From Chryseobacterium sp. (lineage in GTDB: Bacteria; Bacteroidota; Bacteroidia; Flavobacteriales; Weeksellaceae), in assembly GCA_027492795.1 (NCBI GenBank), contig JAPUEB010000006.1, positions 186,001 through 250,000 on the forward strand: 64,000 nt of DNA, in the 5' to 3' direction. The notes beneath the pieces are model-generated. The model ran no database searches. It saw only the letters and a program-made list of their open reading frames with translations, and was not told where the DNA came from. Shown here piece after piece: positions 17,629 through 25,495 of the stretch (the stretch's first letter is position 1; each line of letters opens with the position of its first letter). Both the position numbers and the translations under genes were made by a program.

Positions 17629-19455
17629 TCACTTCATCAATCCCTCCAAATATTCTGTAGGAGGAATTCCGTATCGTTCGGTAAAGAGATTGGTGAAAGC
17701 TTCGGGAGTGCTAAATCCTAAATGTGAAGAAATATCGCGGATTTTTTTCTTTTTGAAAAACGAAGGTTCTTCATCAACCTTTTTTGCTAAATATTTGAAC
17801 CTCAAATCGTTGATGTAGTGATTGAAAACCAAACCTGTATTCACCTTGATTACTTTTGCCAAATATTTTTCATTGGTACTGAATTCTTCTGCAAGTGGAA
17901 TAAGGCGGATGTTCTTTTTCAAAAACTTATTTTTCTGCTCAAAGTTTTCCAGTTTTTTTAGAATATGCTTCAGCGTTTCCGGACTTATAGGATAGTATGG
18001 ATTTTCTTCCAATTCCGGCTCCGGTTTTTCCGTTGGATGCAGAATATAGGCAATATCATCATCTTCTTCGTTCGTTATTTTCTGCTCATTTTCATCAAAT
18101 TCCGGTGCTGTGTTTTCATCCAAATCATTCACGCTATCACTTTCATGAACACTTAAAATCGGACTTTCTTCAGCATTTTCTAATGCAACATCTGTTTCCA
18201 TCTCATCCTTTTCTTCATACTCAACCTCTCTCTCCATCGCCATTTCCCGAAGTTCCTGTTTTCTTTTTATGCGGTAGAAAATGTAGGAAATAATTCCCAA
18301 AACTGTAAAAACAATGCTTGCGATAAAAGCCCAACGTTCTTTTTTGCGGTCGCTTTCTATTTTGGCTTTTTCTTCCAGCAGGCGTTTTTCGTCGTAATCG
18401 GTATTGAGTTTATAGACGAGGTTTTTTTGTTCTTCGGCGAACTTTCGGTCGTAGGCGAGAAGGTTTTCTACGGCTTGCAACTGTTTTTCGCGATTGCCTT
18501 TGTTTTTATAATAGTCTATATAGAACTCGAACATGGGGCGAAACTCCATGGAAATCCTGCCTGTTTCGGTGTAATCTTTATTGATTTCCTCAAAATAGGA
18601 AAGTGCCTGTTCTGGCTGGTTTAGCTTCCAGAAGGACATGCCGATGTAGAATTTTTCTTCCAGATGTTTGTCTTCGTCGTGAAATTCTTCAAGCGATTGT
18701 AGATATTTTTGAATACTTCTTTTATAATCATTCTTTTTATATAAATTAAAAGCAAAAGCTCTAGAAAAATATGCTGAATAGTAGGCTAATTTTTTGTTAT
18801 TTTTAGTCTCTTTGTTTATTTCGTCAAAAATTGCAGAATTTTCTTCAAAATTTCCTATTGCAGAGTTTACTTTCGTCAAAAAATACAACGAGAATAAATA
18901 ATCACCTTTTTTACTGGGCATTTTTTCCTGTTTCCATTTAAAATACGATGTAGTTTCGGTGAGAATTTGATGTGCTTTTTTTAAGTCTCCAAGAAGATAG
19001 CGAATATGTCCTATAGTGACTTTGCTGGAATTGCTATATTCTTTTGAGTTATCATTTTTAAGATAATCATAAGATATCAAAGCATGTTCTAAAGATTTTT
19101 CATAGTTATAAATATCCAAGTTTGCATCTGCTGAACTTTGATATGCTAAACCAATATATCTTCTATCGCCAATTTTTATGGCGAGAGTTACTAAGCTATC
19201 AGCATAATGGCTTCGTAATAAAACAGGGCTTTTATCTGCAGCAAAAAAATATCCGCCGAATAACTCGTCATTGTTATTCTGTTTTTTTGCCAAGACAATG
19301 TATTTTTTTATTAAGTCGTATTGCTTTTCTTGTTTGTTTCCAGCTAAATAAATTTCATCTTCAAGTTGTTTGAATTCTAAGTTTTTCTCTTCCTGCGCTA
19401 AAACACAGGAAAACGAACCCCAAAAAATCATCAAAAAAAGGAAAAATTGCTTCAT
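17629..19455 (-). CDS. TPR - transmembrane - AraC-type HTH hybrid regulator
   Basis: A 608-aa protein. The start at 19455 gives a clear signal sequence (MKQFFLFLMIFWGSFSCVLAQ). The next about 340 residues are helical repeats of TPR type (LGDLKKAHQILTETTSYF; IGMSFWKLNQPEQALSYFEEI) and would be periplasmic. One transmembrane helix follows at about 373-393 (WAFIASIVFTVLGIISYIFY), then an acidic linker and a cytoplasmic C-terminal AraC/XylS HTH (about 510-605, EEFSTNEKYLAKVIKVNTGL and ISSHLGFSTPEAFTNLFTERYG). Such hybrids transmit an envelope signal to DNA. Four 17-bp direct repeats upstream (19559-19638) fit a self-binding site. Confidence 0.9.
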   Translation of the reverse strand: MKQFFLFLMIFWGSFSCVLAQEEKNLEFKQLEDEIYLAGNKQEKQYDLIKKYIVLAKKQNNNDELFGGYFFAADKSPVLLRSHYADSLVTLAIKIGDRRYIGLAYQSSADANLDIYNYEKSLEHALISYDYLKNDNSKEYSNSSKVTIGHIRYLLGDLKKAHQILTETTSYFKWKQEKMPSKKGDYLFSLYFLTKVNSAIGNFEENSAIFDEINKETKNNKKLAYYSAYFSRAFAFNLYKKNDYKRSIQKYLQSLEEFHDEDKHLEEKFYIGMSFWKLNQPEQALSYFEEINKDYTETGRISMEFRPMFEFYIDYYKNKGNREKQLQAVENLLAYDRKFAEEQKNLVYKLNTDYDEKRLLEEKAKIESDRKKERWAFIASIVFTVLGIISYIFYRIKRKQELREMAMEREVEYEEKDEMETDVALENAEESPILSVHESDSVNDLDENTAPEFDENEQKITNEEDDDIAYILHPTEKPEPELEENPYYPISPETLKHILKKLENFEQKNKFLKKNIRLIPLAEEFSTNEKYLAKVIKVNTGLVFNHYINDLRFKYLAKKVDEEPSFFKKKKIRDISSHLGFSTPEAFTNLFTERYGIPPTEYLEGLMK

Positions 19456-19511
19456 ACAATTCGTGTTTTCACAGATTTGTCTGCAAAAAAAAGGAATTTT
19501 CATCATTTATG

Positions 19512-19519
19512 CAAATTTT
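19512..19519 (-). promoter_or_regulatory. candidate -7 box of the AraC-type regulator
   Basis: AAAATTTG on the minus strand (one mismatch to TAnnTTTG), with TTG (19539-19541) 19 bp further upstream as -33. It is 57 bp before the start codon. The repeat array begins 17 bp upstream of the -33. Confidence 0.5.
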
Positions 19520-19558
19520 CTTGTAAAATATTGGTTTTCAATCTGAAAAATTTTATGC

Positions 19559-19638
19559 TTTCCTGCTTTTGCAGATTCTCTTTCCGTTTTTAGCAGAGGT
19601 TTTCCTGTAATTGCAGAGGTTTTTCCTGTTGGTGCAGA
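19559..19638. promoter_or_regulatory. operator-like array of four 17-bp direct repeats
   Basis: TTTCC-N7-GCAGA occurs at 19559-19575 (first copy TTTCC-TGCTTTT-GCAGA), 19581-19597, 19601-19617 and 19622-19638. Start-to-start distances are 22, 20 and 21 bp, about two helical turns. It lies just upstream of the candidate -33 of the AraC-type regulator and also faces the divergent lipoprotein gene at 19815. 17-bp sites at 21-bp spacing are the classic AraC half-site geometry. Confidence 0.65.
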
Positions 19639-19814
19639 CTGCAAAAAAAAGAAAGTTTGGAAAACGCATTTTCGTACTGCATCTTTGGAACAAGCAAAAC
19701 GCAATAGTCCAATTGCACAGAAAAAGATCTTTGACATCTACGGTAACATAAAAAATAAAAATGAACAAATCTTGCCAAGGCAGGGAAAATTTAAAATAAC
19801 TAAAAAAAAATAAT

Positions 19815-20102
19815 ATGAGAACTAAAAAATTTACTTTGACGGCATTATCAGGGATTGTGGTATTATCTGTTTTTTCATGTAGAAATGCTGATGATAGTGT
19901 AATAGAGCATCAAAATTTGTCGAAACATAATTTGACTTCGAAAACCGAAATCTATTTTAATTCTAGAAATGTTGATTCTATAAAATGTCAAACTAATGGC
20001 GATATTGATTCTTCTAAAACTAAAGACCCAAAGTTCGAACCATTTCCGCCGCCAAATTCAAGTAATTTTCCTTCTGATTCAATTAGTGTCTCCGTACAGT
20101 AG
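19815..20102 (+). CDS. small putative lipoprotein at the head of the accessory locus
   Basis: A 95-aa protein with lipoprotein signal MRTKKFTLTALSGIVVLSVFSC (Cys22). The short polar mature part has a proline-rich end (FEPFPPPNSSNFPSDS). That end resembles FNPFPPRF at the C-terminus of the secreted protein at 21849-22460. It is divergent from the TPR/AraC regulator and separated from it by the operator-like array, so the regulator may control it. No family is recognised. Confidence 0.6.
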   Translation: MRTKKFTLTALSGIVVLSVFSCRNADDSVIEHQNLSKHNLTSKTEIYFNSRNVDSIKCQTNGDIDSSKTKDPKFEPFPPPNSSNFPSDSISVSVQ

Positions 20103-20178
20103 TTGAAAATGGAGAAATGAGAATTTAACCAACTAGAGCTAAAAAAGCTAACATTAAAAACTAATAACCACCAAAAGA

Positions 20179-20420
20179 CCAATCCCGTAAGATTGGAAAC
20201 CAAAAGGAAACCCCGTAAGGTTTCAAAATCAAAACCCAGTCCCGTAAGACTGGTACTTTTTAAACTAACCACTAAAAAATCGAAACTATGGATCCTTGAA
20301 ATGAGAAAACGCAACTAATAACCAGAAAAAGACTGAACCGTAAGTTCAGCAAAAAAACTAATAACCACCAAAGACCAATCCCGTAAGATTGGCAACCCAA
20401 AAGAAACCCCGTAAGGTTTC
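20179..20420 (+). repeat. array of six mini-hairpins with constant CCGTAA loop
   Basis: Hairpins lie at 20179-20196 (CCAATC/GATTGG), 20207-20224 (GAAACC/GGTTTC), 20236-20253 (CCAGTC/GACTGG), 20333-20349 (CTGAAC/GTTCAG, loop CGTAA), 20375-20392 (CCAATC/GATTGG) and 20403-20420 (GAAACC/GGTTTC). Stems differ but always pair; the loop is constant. The first and last pairs form a direct repeat of about 66 bp that starts AACTAATAACCACCAAA. GUAA inside the loop could form a GNRA tetraloop closed by C-G. The rest of the gap to 20820 has no gene. Confidence 0.75.
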
Positions 20421-20744
20421 AACTTTAAAAACTAACTAACCAACCAAGGATTGCTTCGTTGCACTCGCAATGACGAAATCCATTTTCAGAAAACCGGTTT
20501 TCGCTGTAGTTTTTCGTTTTCTGAAAATTATCTGCCAATAACGTCCTGCAAATAAAAATGCAATGGCGAATATGAGGCGGAATAATAAAACAAATGCATG
20601 CCGGAAATCTTAGCAGCGGCAGTAAAAACTGTAAAGAAAGATTGCTTTTCGCATGTGGGAATGGCAATAAAAGTCGGAGAAGTGTTGTAACAGCGACTAT
20701 AAATTTGTAAAACAGCGAAAAACTTTTTAACAAAACAGACGGAC

Positions 20745-20819
20745 TAAAAAAACAAGTGCTTCTCTCGTTCGGAAGTTGATTTACAAAAAAATTAAAATTT
20801 TGAGAAAACAAAAATAGCT
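20745..20819 (+). promoter_or_regulatory. conserved leader/promoter block of the first cassette
   Basis: AAACAAGTGCTTCTCTCG ... TTAAAATTTTGAGAA ... ATG matches the blocks before 23313 and 24570 (AAACAAGTACTTCTCTCG ... TTTAAAATTTGAGAAG). CTTCTC and GAGAA(G) can pair. AAATTTTG is a one-mismatch -7 box 23-30 bp before the ATG. Confidence 0.5.
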
Positions 20820-21626
20820 ATGAAATCTATGATTCACGAATTCAAACAAAACAATTTACAAAAAATGAGTAAAAATGTAATTAAATTATTTAGTGTATTA
20901 ATGGTAATGATAGGAAGCTTTGCTTTTGGGCAGACAACTTCGAAAGATTTAGAAAACGTTGGAATTGAGCACAATAAAATGATGGATTTACTATATAGAC
21001 ATTTTCTAGACAATAAAATTCAAAACAAAATTAGTTTAGAAATAAAGTATGTTGGGGGGAATTATTTGAAAAATCTGAGAGGATATAATGAGGACGATAT
21101 TCAACTAGGAATAAGAAACCTTGAAAACTATGTTCAGAATCCTTCTTTCTATAGTGGAAATGTCTATGAAGGTTTTGAAAAAGTAATTTCAAATAAATCT
21201 AAAAGTTTTCTTGACATTCTAAATACCATAATAAACGATGAGAGCTTGAGTCAGGAAATTTTTCATCAGAAAATAACGGAATTGGAGGTTCAAATTGATA
21301 AATCTGGTCTGGAAAATAAGGATTTAGTGATTTTGTATTCAGCAACAAATGTTGCAAGATATTCTTTTGATTACTGGACTAAAAATTATTCGCAATGGGA
21401 AACTTTAGACTTGTCTAAAAACACCGCTGCAAGAAAAGGACCTGGTCGTAGGATTGTAGGGATGGATGTTGCAGGTGCTGTTGGCGGAGCTGCAGGAGCA
21501 TGGGCTGTAAATGTAGTTCCAGGTGCTGGACAAGTTGCTTATGGTGGTGCAATTATAGGCGGAGCAGTAGCTGGTTCAGTAGGACAGGCTGTATATGAAT
21601 TAGGAAGTTATTTTGATTTATGGTAA
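20820..21626 (+). CDS. Sec-exported protein with C-terminal glycine-rich hydrophobic domain (cassette A)
   Basis: A 268-aa protein. The start at 20820 is supported by the leader block shared with two other cassettes, which ends exactly at ATGAAA. A long n-region is followed by the signal core IKLFSVLMVMIGSFAFGQ (cleavage near residue 38). About 150 helical residues follow, then a C-terminal hydrophobic domain with glycine-zipper character (VAGAVGGAAGAWAVNVVPG ... GGAIIGGAVAGSVGQAV). Its signal peptide nearly matches that of 23313-24044 while the mature parts differ. The Gly-zipper resembles those of pore-forming bacteriocins, but no known family is recognised. Confidence 0.75.
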   Translation: MKSMIHEFKQNNLQKMSKNVIKLFSVLMVMIGSFAFGQTTSKDLENVGIEHNKMMDLLYRHFLDNKIQNKISLEIKYVGGNYLKNLRGYNEDDIQLGIRNLENYVQNPSFYSGNVYEGFEKVISNKSKSFLDILNTIINDESLSQEIFHQKITELEVQIDKSGLENKDLVILYSATNVARYSFDYWTKNYSQWETLDLSKNTAARKGPGRRIVGMDVAGAVGGAAGAWAVNVVPGAGQVAYGGAIIGGAVAGSVGQAVYELGSYFDLW

Positions 21627-21637
21627 AAAATAAAGAA

Positions 21638-21793
21638 ATGGACTTGAAGAAATTTATAATTGCAGGGGTAGTAAATATGGCATTAGCTTTTGTTATCTTG
21701 AAATTATGGGACATTAATGTTTTCATCCCTATGGTTTTAGCTACAATAATTATATCATTAATTAAAAATAAAAAGAATCACAAAGAATTATAG
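21638..21793 (+). CDS. small membrane protein paired with cassette A
   Basis: 51 aa: MDLKKFIIAGVVNMALAFVI, a charged/aromatic turn (LKLWDINVF), a second hydrophobic segment and a basic tail (LIKNKKNHKEL). It has two transmembrane helices and a cytoplasmic Lys-rich end. The start is 12 bp after the stop of the secreted protein, so the two are co-translated. It is possibly an immunity or docking partner; this rests only on the recurring pairing in this locus. Confidence 0.6.
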   Translation: MDLKKFIIAGVVNMALAFVILKLWDINVFIPMVLATIIISLIKNKKNHKEL

Positions 21794-21848
21794 AAAAAAA
21801 ATAATTATAAAGACATTTTTTTAACAATTAACAAAAAATCCGATAACC

Positions 21849-22460
21849 ATGAAAACAATTATTAAATTATTCAGCTTTGTAATGGTGCTTTTTACCACGA
21901 TGACTTTCGCACAATATCATCCAGACGGGTGCATTCCCGATCCGCTTCGGGACAAGATAAAAGCCCTTACGAAAGACCAAATCAATTGGGATTTCGACCG
22001 TCCGATGAACGAGCAGCGTATTGCCTCCTTTTTAACGAGTTTCAATGATGCTTTCAACAGGCATTTGAACGGCGAACGTGTATCGCAAGAAATGGTACAA
22101 ACAATCGAGAATATTGATGAGAAGTATAAAATTCTGACCATTAGACTCATTGCAAAATCAAACAATTTTGAAACGCTTAAAAAGAATATTGAAACAGAGC
22201 TTCTGGTAAGCGAAAGCCCAGAAACAAAAGAAAGTTTGCTTGCCACTCATTATGCAGTACAATTGGTAGAAAAATCTTATTCAGAAAGAACAAGCGCCTT
22301 AAACTGGGATTGTATTGCCAATGTAATAGGATTCGCAAGTACGAATGTAATGAGTAACCCGAACGATCCTGTAAATGATTTTGGAAATGCAAGTGGCGGT
22401 ATCGCAGGTGGTGGATGTACGCCTACATTTAATCCTTTTCCACCAAGGTTTTGCAAATAA
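21849..22460 (+). CDS. Sec-exported protein (cassette B)
   Basis: A 203-aa protein with signal peptide MKTIIKLFSFVMVLFTTMTF (cut after FAQ) related to those of cassettes A and C. The mature part has two Cys near the ends (HPDGCIPD; GGGCTPTFNPFPPRFCK). A helix LLATHYAVQLVEKSYSERTS sits where A and D have similar Tyr/Trp-containing helices before the tail. It has a short Gly stretch (GNASGGIAGGG) instead of the long Gly-zipper domain. Family unknown. Confidence 0.72.
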   Translation: MKTIIKLFSFVMVLFTTMTFAQYHPDGCIPDPLRDKIKALTKDQINWDFDRPMNEQRIASFLTSFNDAFNRHLNGERVSQEMVQTIENIDEKYKILTIRLIAKSNNFETLKKNIETELLVSESPETKESLLATHYAVQLVEKSYSERTSALNWDCIANVIGFASTNVMSNPNDPVNDFGNASGGIAGGGCTPTFNPFPPRFCK

Positions 22461-22569
22461 TTAATACACAAAAAAAAACATTTATTAGAACAATGAACAC
22501 ACAAACAAAAATCACCCTCTACATCACAGAATTTTTTCATTAAATATTAACCTTTAAAACCTATGAATC

Positions 22570-22767
22570 ATGAAACATTTTTTAAACCACACCGGTACGT
22601 TTCTGCTGTTTTTTTTCCTGATGCAGATTTCAGGCGCATGTTTTTACCAGTTCTCTAAAATGAACTATAGCAACGAGGCTTTAACAAGCTTATCCATTAT
22701 GGTAATCAGCTTCTGTCTATCTGTTTACACATTTCATAACCAAAAATTTATAAGTTATGAAACGTAG
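22570..22767 (+). CDS. small membrane protein paired with cassette B
   Basis: 65 aa with two hydrophobic segments (GTFLLFFFLMQISGACFY and LTSLSIMVISFCLSVYTF). It overlaps the next gene by 11 bp, which supports it being real. It has the same position relative to a secreted protein as the small proteins at 21638, 24055 and 25496. Confidence 0.6.
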   Translation: MKHFLNHTGTFLLFFFLMQISGACFYQFSKMNYSNEALTSLSIMVISFCLSVYTFHNQKFISYET

Positions 22768-23179
22768 TACCATCGCAGCGCTATTTTTTACCATGTCCGC
22801 AGCAACTGCACATGCGCAAATGTCGCCCGTTACCAATTTCGATAGAGGCTTACTTGTAGGCAATCTTCTTATAGAAGGCTATAAGCTGATAAGAGGAAAC
22901 GGAACGGGAAGCAAAGCACCCGATCCTACTGCAAAAACCGTAGAAAGCTTCTGTTTTAAAAATAAAATGGACGAAAAAATCTCGGTTAAACTCACAGGCA
23001 GGATAGAGGATGAGGACATTAGAAAGGAAATGGTAATTCAAAAAGGAGAAAAAGAATGCACCTACCAATTGCCGAAAGGGGTTTATCTGTACGAAATTGC
23101 CCTTTCCAGCAAAGATATTTACCAGAAAGGCGAATATCAGGTAACAGAGGAAACTCTGATGACCATTAACAAAAAATAA
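22757..23179 (+). CDS. secreted 140-aa protein; donor of the duplicated 3' end
   Basis: Signal peptide MKRSTIAALFFTMSAATAHA, then a short linker and a beta-rich segment (FCFKNKMDEKISVKLTG ... CTYQLPKGVYLYEIAL). It overlaps the preceding small membrane gene by 11 bp. Its last 76 bp, its terminator and the following leader are copied at 24361-24569, and a diverged part at 25596-25715, so the cassettes look inserted or duplicated at its 3' end. No family is recognised. Confidence 0.72.
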   Translation: MKRSTIAALFFTMSAATAHAQMSPVTNFDRGLLVGNLLIEGYKLIRGNGTGSKAPDPTAKTVESFCFKNKMDEKISVKLTGRIEDEDIRKEMVIQKGEKECTYQLPKGVYLYEIALSSKDIYQKGEYQVTEETLMTINKK

Positions 23180-23312
23180 TGGAATCCGCCGTGTAAAAAG
23201 CGGCGGATATTTTACAAAAAATTAATATCCAAACATTGTGGTTAAATAAAACAAGTACTTCTCTCGCCACGGTGTTTAAACAAAATTTAAAATTTGAGAA
23301 GACAAAATTATT
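23104..23312 (+). repeat. 209-bp direct repeat, copy 1 (gene end + terminator + leader)
   Basis: Aligns without gaps to 24361-24569 with 5 differences. It contains the last 76 bp of the 140-aa gene, the GATCCGCCG-type terminator and the leader that ends at the ATG of cassette C. Confidence 0.92.
23184..23213 (+). terminator. terminator after the 140-aa gene
   Basis: ATCCGCCG, 9-nt loop, CGGCGGAT, then ATTTTAC. The same hairpin recurs at 24441-24465 and 25677-25701. Confidence 0.8.
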
Positions 23313-24044
23313 ATGAAAACAATTCAGAAAATCCAAAAAAGTAATTTAGAAAAAATGAGTAAAAGTGCAATTAAATTGTTCAGCGTATTAATGGTATTGA
23401 TTGGAAGTTTTGCTTTTGGGCAGGATAAACATAGCACTCAAAGTGTTGAGTTATTTATGAGTAATGTTGAGAAGACTACGGAATTACTCATAAATAAAAA
23501 AATAGGGCCGGATGAAACTAAATTAACATTTGAGAATTTGTTTAAAGGACAAGGTATAAGTATTATTGAAGATTACTTTATTGATGACAGAGAGCTTTCA
23601 GGAGAATATAAATCAATCTGCCTTAATATTGTCTCAGCAGATAAATATGAAACAGAAAGTGACTATCTAAATCATTTAATGCAGATTGAGAGACACATTG
23701 GAACATCTAGATTAACCGAAAAAGAGAAACAGCTGGCTCAAGTTCTTACTGATTTCGAGCGGCAATTAGTAATCAAGATGCAAAATCTAAATGATAAATA
23801 TGGTAGCGTTGAAACGGGTAAGAAAGGATGGTGGAAAAGCTGGGGTAAATGTGTAGCGAGTTCTTTGGGAGGAGCAATAACAGGTGGCGTTGTAGGATGT
23901 GGAGCCATAGGAGGAATAGGAGCCATAGTTGGAACTGTCGTTCCTGGACCAGGAAACGCTGTTGGCGCTGCAGCTGGCTGTATAGGTGGTGGTATTGCTG
24001 GTGCTATCGGAGGTGGACTTTCTGGCGCTGCTTTGGGATGTTAA
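23313..24044 (+). CDS. Sec-exported protein with C-terminal glycine-zipper domain (cassette C)
   Basis: A 243-aa protein. MKTIQKIQKSNLEKMSKSAI leads into the signal core KLFSVLMVLIGSFAFGQ, nearly the same as cassette A in protein and DNA. The mature helical part is unlike A. A Trp-rich bridge (KKGWWKSWGKC) leads to a C-terminal domain of GG/GxxxG repeats (SLGGAITGGVVGCGAIGGIG ... CIGGGIAGAIGGGLSGAALGC) with four Cys. The look is that of a membrane-inserting or self-assembling peptide domain. The translation start is set by the repeat boundary. Confidence 0.75.
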   Translation: MKTIQKIQKSNLEKMSKSAIKLFSVLMVLIGSFAFGQDKHSTQSVELFMSNVEKTTELLINKKIGPDETKLTFENLFKGQGISIIEDYFIDDRELSGEYKSICLNIVSADKYETESDYLNHLMQIERHIGTSRLTEKEKQLAQVLTDFERQLVIKMQNLNDKYGSVETGKKGWWKSWGKCVASSLGGAITGGVVGCGAIGGIGAIVGTVVPGPGNAVGAAAGCIGGGIAGAIGGGLSGAALGC

Positions 24045-24054
24045 AATTATTATA

Positions 24055-24255
24055 ATGAGACATCTTAAATTTATGTCCGTAGGACTTGCTCTAACTGGAT
24101 TTCTAATGACATTTTTCATTTTTAAAAACACAAAAAATTTTCTTGGAACCGATTCCGAATGGAAATATTATTTTTCATTAACGGGATTCATCATATTTTC
24201 AATTATGCTTTTAATAGTAATTGCAGCAATGCTAATTTCAAAAAGAAAAAAATAG
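24055..24255 (+). CDS. small membrane protein paired with cassette C
   Basis: 66 aa from ATG 24055 (10 bp after the cassette C stop). It has two hydrophobic segments (FMSVGLALTGFLMTFFIF; FSLTGFIIFSIMLLIVIAAML) and a basic tail ISKRKK. The longer in-frame extension to 23986 lies inside the Gly-zipper coding region in another frame and is rejected. Confidence 0.62.
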   Translation: MRHLKFMSVGLALTGFLMTFFIFKNTKNFLGTDSEWKYYFSLTGFIIFSIMLLIVIAAMLISKRKK

Positions 24256-24276
24256 ATAATCCGTATGGAATAATGT

Positions 24277-24426
24277 GTGTTACAAGCAATCATCAGCAAA
24301 TTAGTTATGGCAATTGCTGTCGATTTTGTCTTCAACACATGGGAAAGAAAAGAAAGTAATTTCCAGCAAAGATATTTACCAGAAAGGCGAACATCAGGTA
24401 ACAGAGGAAACTCTGATGACCGTTAA
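24277..24426 (+). pseudogene. degenerate small membrane ORF running into the repeat
   Basis: A GTG-started frame begins LQAIISKLVMAIAVDFVFNTWERK, reminiscent of LYAIIGTLLGAIVGNYVLEY in the intact small protein at 25496. It then reads out of frame into the duplicated gene end. It may be the remnant of another cassette partner whose secreted protein was lost. Confidence 0.3.
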
Positions 24427-24569
24427 CAAAAAATAACGGGATCCGCCGTGTAAAAAGCGGCGGATATTTTACAAAAAATTAATAACCAAACATTGTGGTT
24501 AAATAAAACAAGTACTTCTCTCGCCACGGTGTTTAAACAAAATTTAAAATTTGAGAAGACAAAATTATT
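24361..24569 (+). repeat. 209-bp direct repeat, copy 2 (with 76-bp gene fragment)
   Basis: A copy of 23104-23312 with 5 substitutions. The first 76 bp are an orphan 3' fragment of the 140-aa gene (no start, no upstream part). The terminator (24441-24465) and leader follow and end at the ATG of cassette D. Confidence 0.92.
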
Positions 24570-25490
24570 ATGAAAGGATTGTTTTTGAACTTTATAGCTA
24601 TTATGCTTGCTTTTAATATGGGAACCGCACAAATAAAAGTTGAGGATTATTATTATCTTGGCAATTTGCATAACAAAGGTCTTGATTATGTAGTACAAAA
24701 TATAGATGAAGAAAAATTCTCAAAAAATTTGGATCAAAACGTTAATTATATTAATGATCTATTAACGTCTTTTTATAAACAAAATGGCATACATAATAGT
24801 GGTAGTGGTAACTTTCAATATTTTGTGGTTGCAGAAAACTTTATGAGCTATTTAAACAACGGTGCAAATGCTTATCAAGAATTAGGAAGTGTAGCATTTG
24901 AGACAACAAGAAGCTTGAATCTATCATTTGGTTTACTTAGTGATGAACCTACATTTTCATCATTGCTTACAAATTCACTAAATCAAAGAATAATAGACAA
25001 CTACGAATTTTCTAGTTTAGTAGAAATTAAGAAATTGGTTGATGATAATGGTAAAGGTATGAACAAGACCTCAGAAATTTTGGAGCAATTAATAATTAAG
25101 AAAAATCAATTTGATGCCAAAAAATATCCGACTTCTAATAATGCGGGTCACGTTCTAGCAATTACTCTAGCCATTTCAATAAAATCGATGGAATGGTGGA
25201 TTGAGCATGAAGATTTCATGACATATCAGGGAACAAGCGAGGAATATTTCTTAGTAAAAAATGGTCCAAATGGGGATATTGAATTTAAAAAGAATTCATC
25301 GGTAGTAGTTGCTCCTTGGGTAGCTGCTGATGTAGCTGGAGCAGTAGTCGGTGCTGCGGGAGGCGCAATCTCCTCCTATGCTGGAACAGGTAGTGTGAAC
25401 TGGACTTCTGTAGGGGTATCTGCAGTATTTGGTGCGGTCACCGGTTCAACAGGTGTAGTTGGAAGATTGGCGAAATTGATTAAAAAATAA
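24570..25490 (+). CDS. Sec-exported protein with C-terminal Ala/Gly-rich domain (cassette D)
   Basis: A 306-aa protein with signal peptide MKGLFLNFIAIMLAFNMGTA(Q). A long helical mature part includes HVLAITLAISIKSMEWWIEH, which occupies the place of the LVILYSATNVARYSFDYW helix in cassette A. A C-terminal domain follows (VAADVAGAVVGAAGGAISSY ... FGAVTGSTGVVGRLAKLIKK). The promoter/leader is shared with cassette C through the 209-bp repeat, but the coding sequence is unrelated at the DNA level. Unknown family, same architecture as A and C. Confidence 0.75.
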   Translation: MKGLFLNFIAIMLAFNMGTAQIKVEDYYYLGNLHNKGLDYVVQNIDEEKFSKNLDQNVNYINDLLTSFYKQNGIHNSGSGNFQYFVVAENFMSYLNNGANAYQELGSVAFETTRSLNLSFGLLSDEPTFSSLLTNSLNQRIIDNYEFSSLVEIKKLVDDNGKGMNKTSEILEQLIIKKNQFDAKKYPTSNNAGHVLAITLAISIKSMEWWIEHEDFMTYQGTSEEYFLVKNGPNGDIEFKKNSSVVVAPWVAADVAGAVVGAAGGAISSYAGTGSVNWTSVGVSAVFGAVTGSTGVVGRLAKLIKK

Positions 25491-25495
25491 TTATT

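Noticed and set aside
19507-19778. Three overlapping minus-strand frames of 62-76 codons
   Set aside because: They lie over the operator-like direct repeats and promoter; composition follows the repeats, with no protein family or start signal.
20179-20420. Possible CRISPR array
   Set aside because: Units are self-complementary mini-hairpins with irregular spacing and no constant 25-37 bp repeat separated by unique spacers; no cas genes nearby.
22492-22542. 16-codon frame (MNTQTKITLYITEFFH) before the small membrane gene at 22570
   Set aside because: Too short and without supporting context; could be a leader peptide but nothing shows it.
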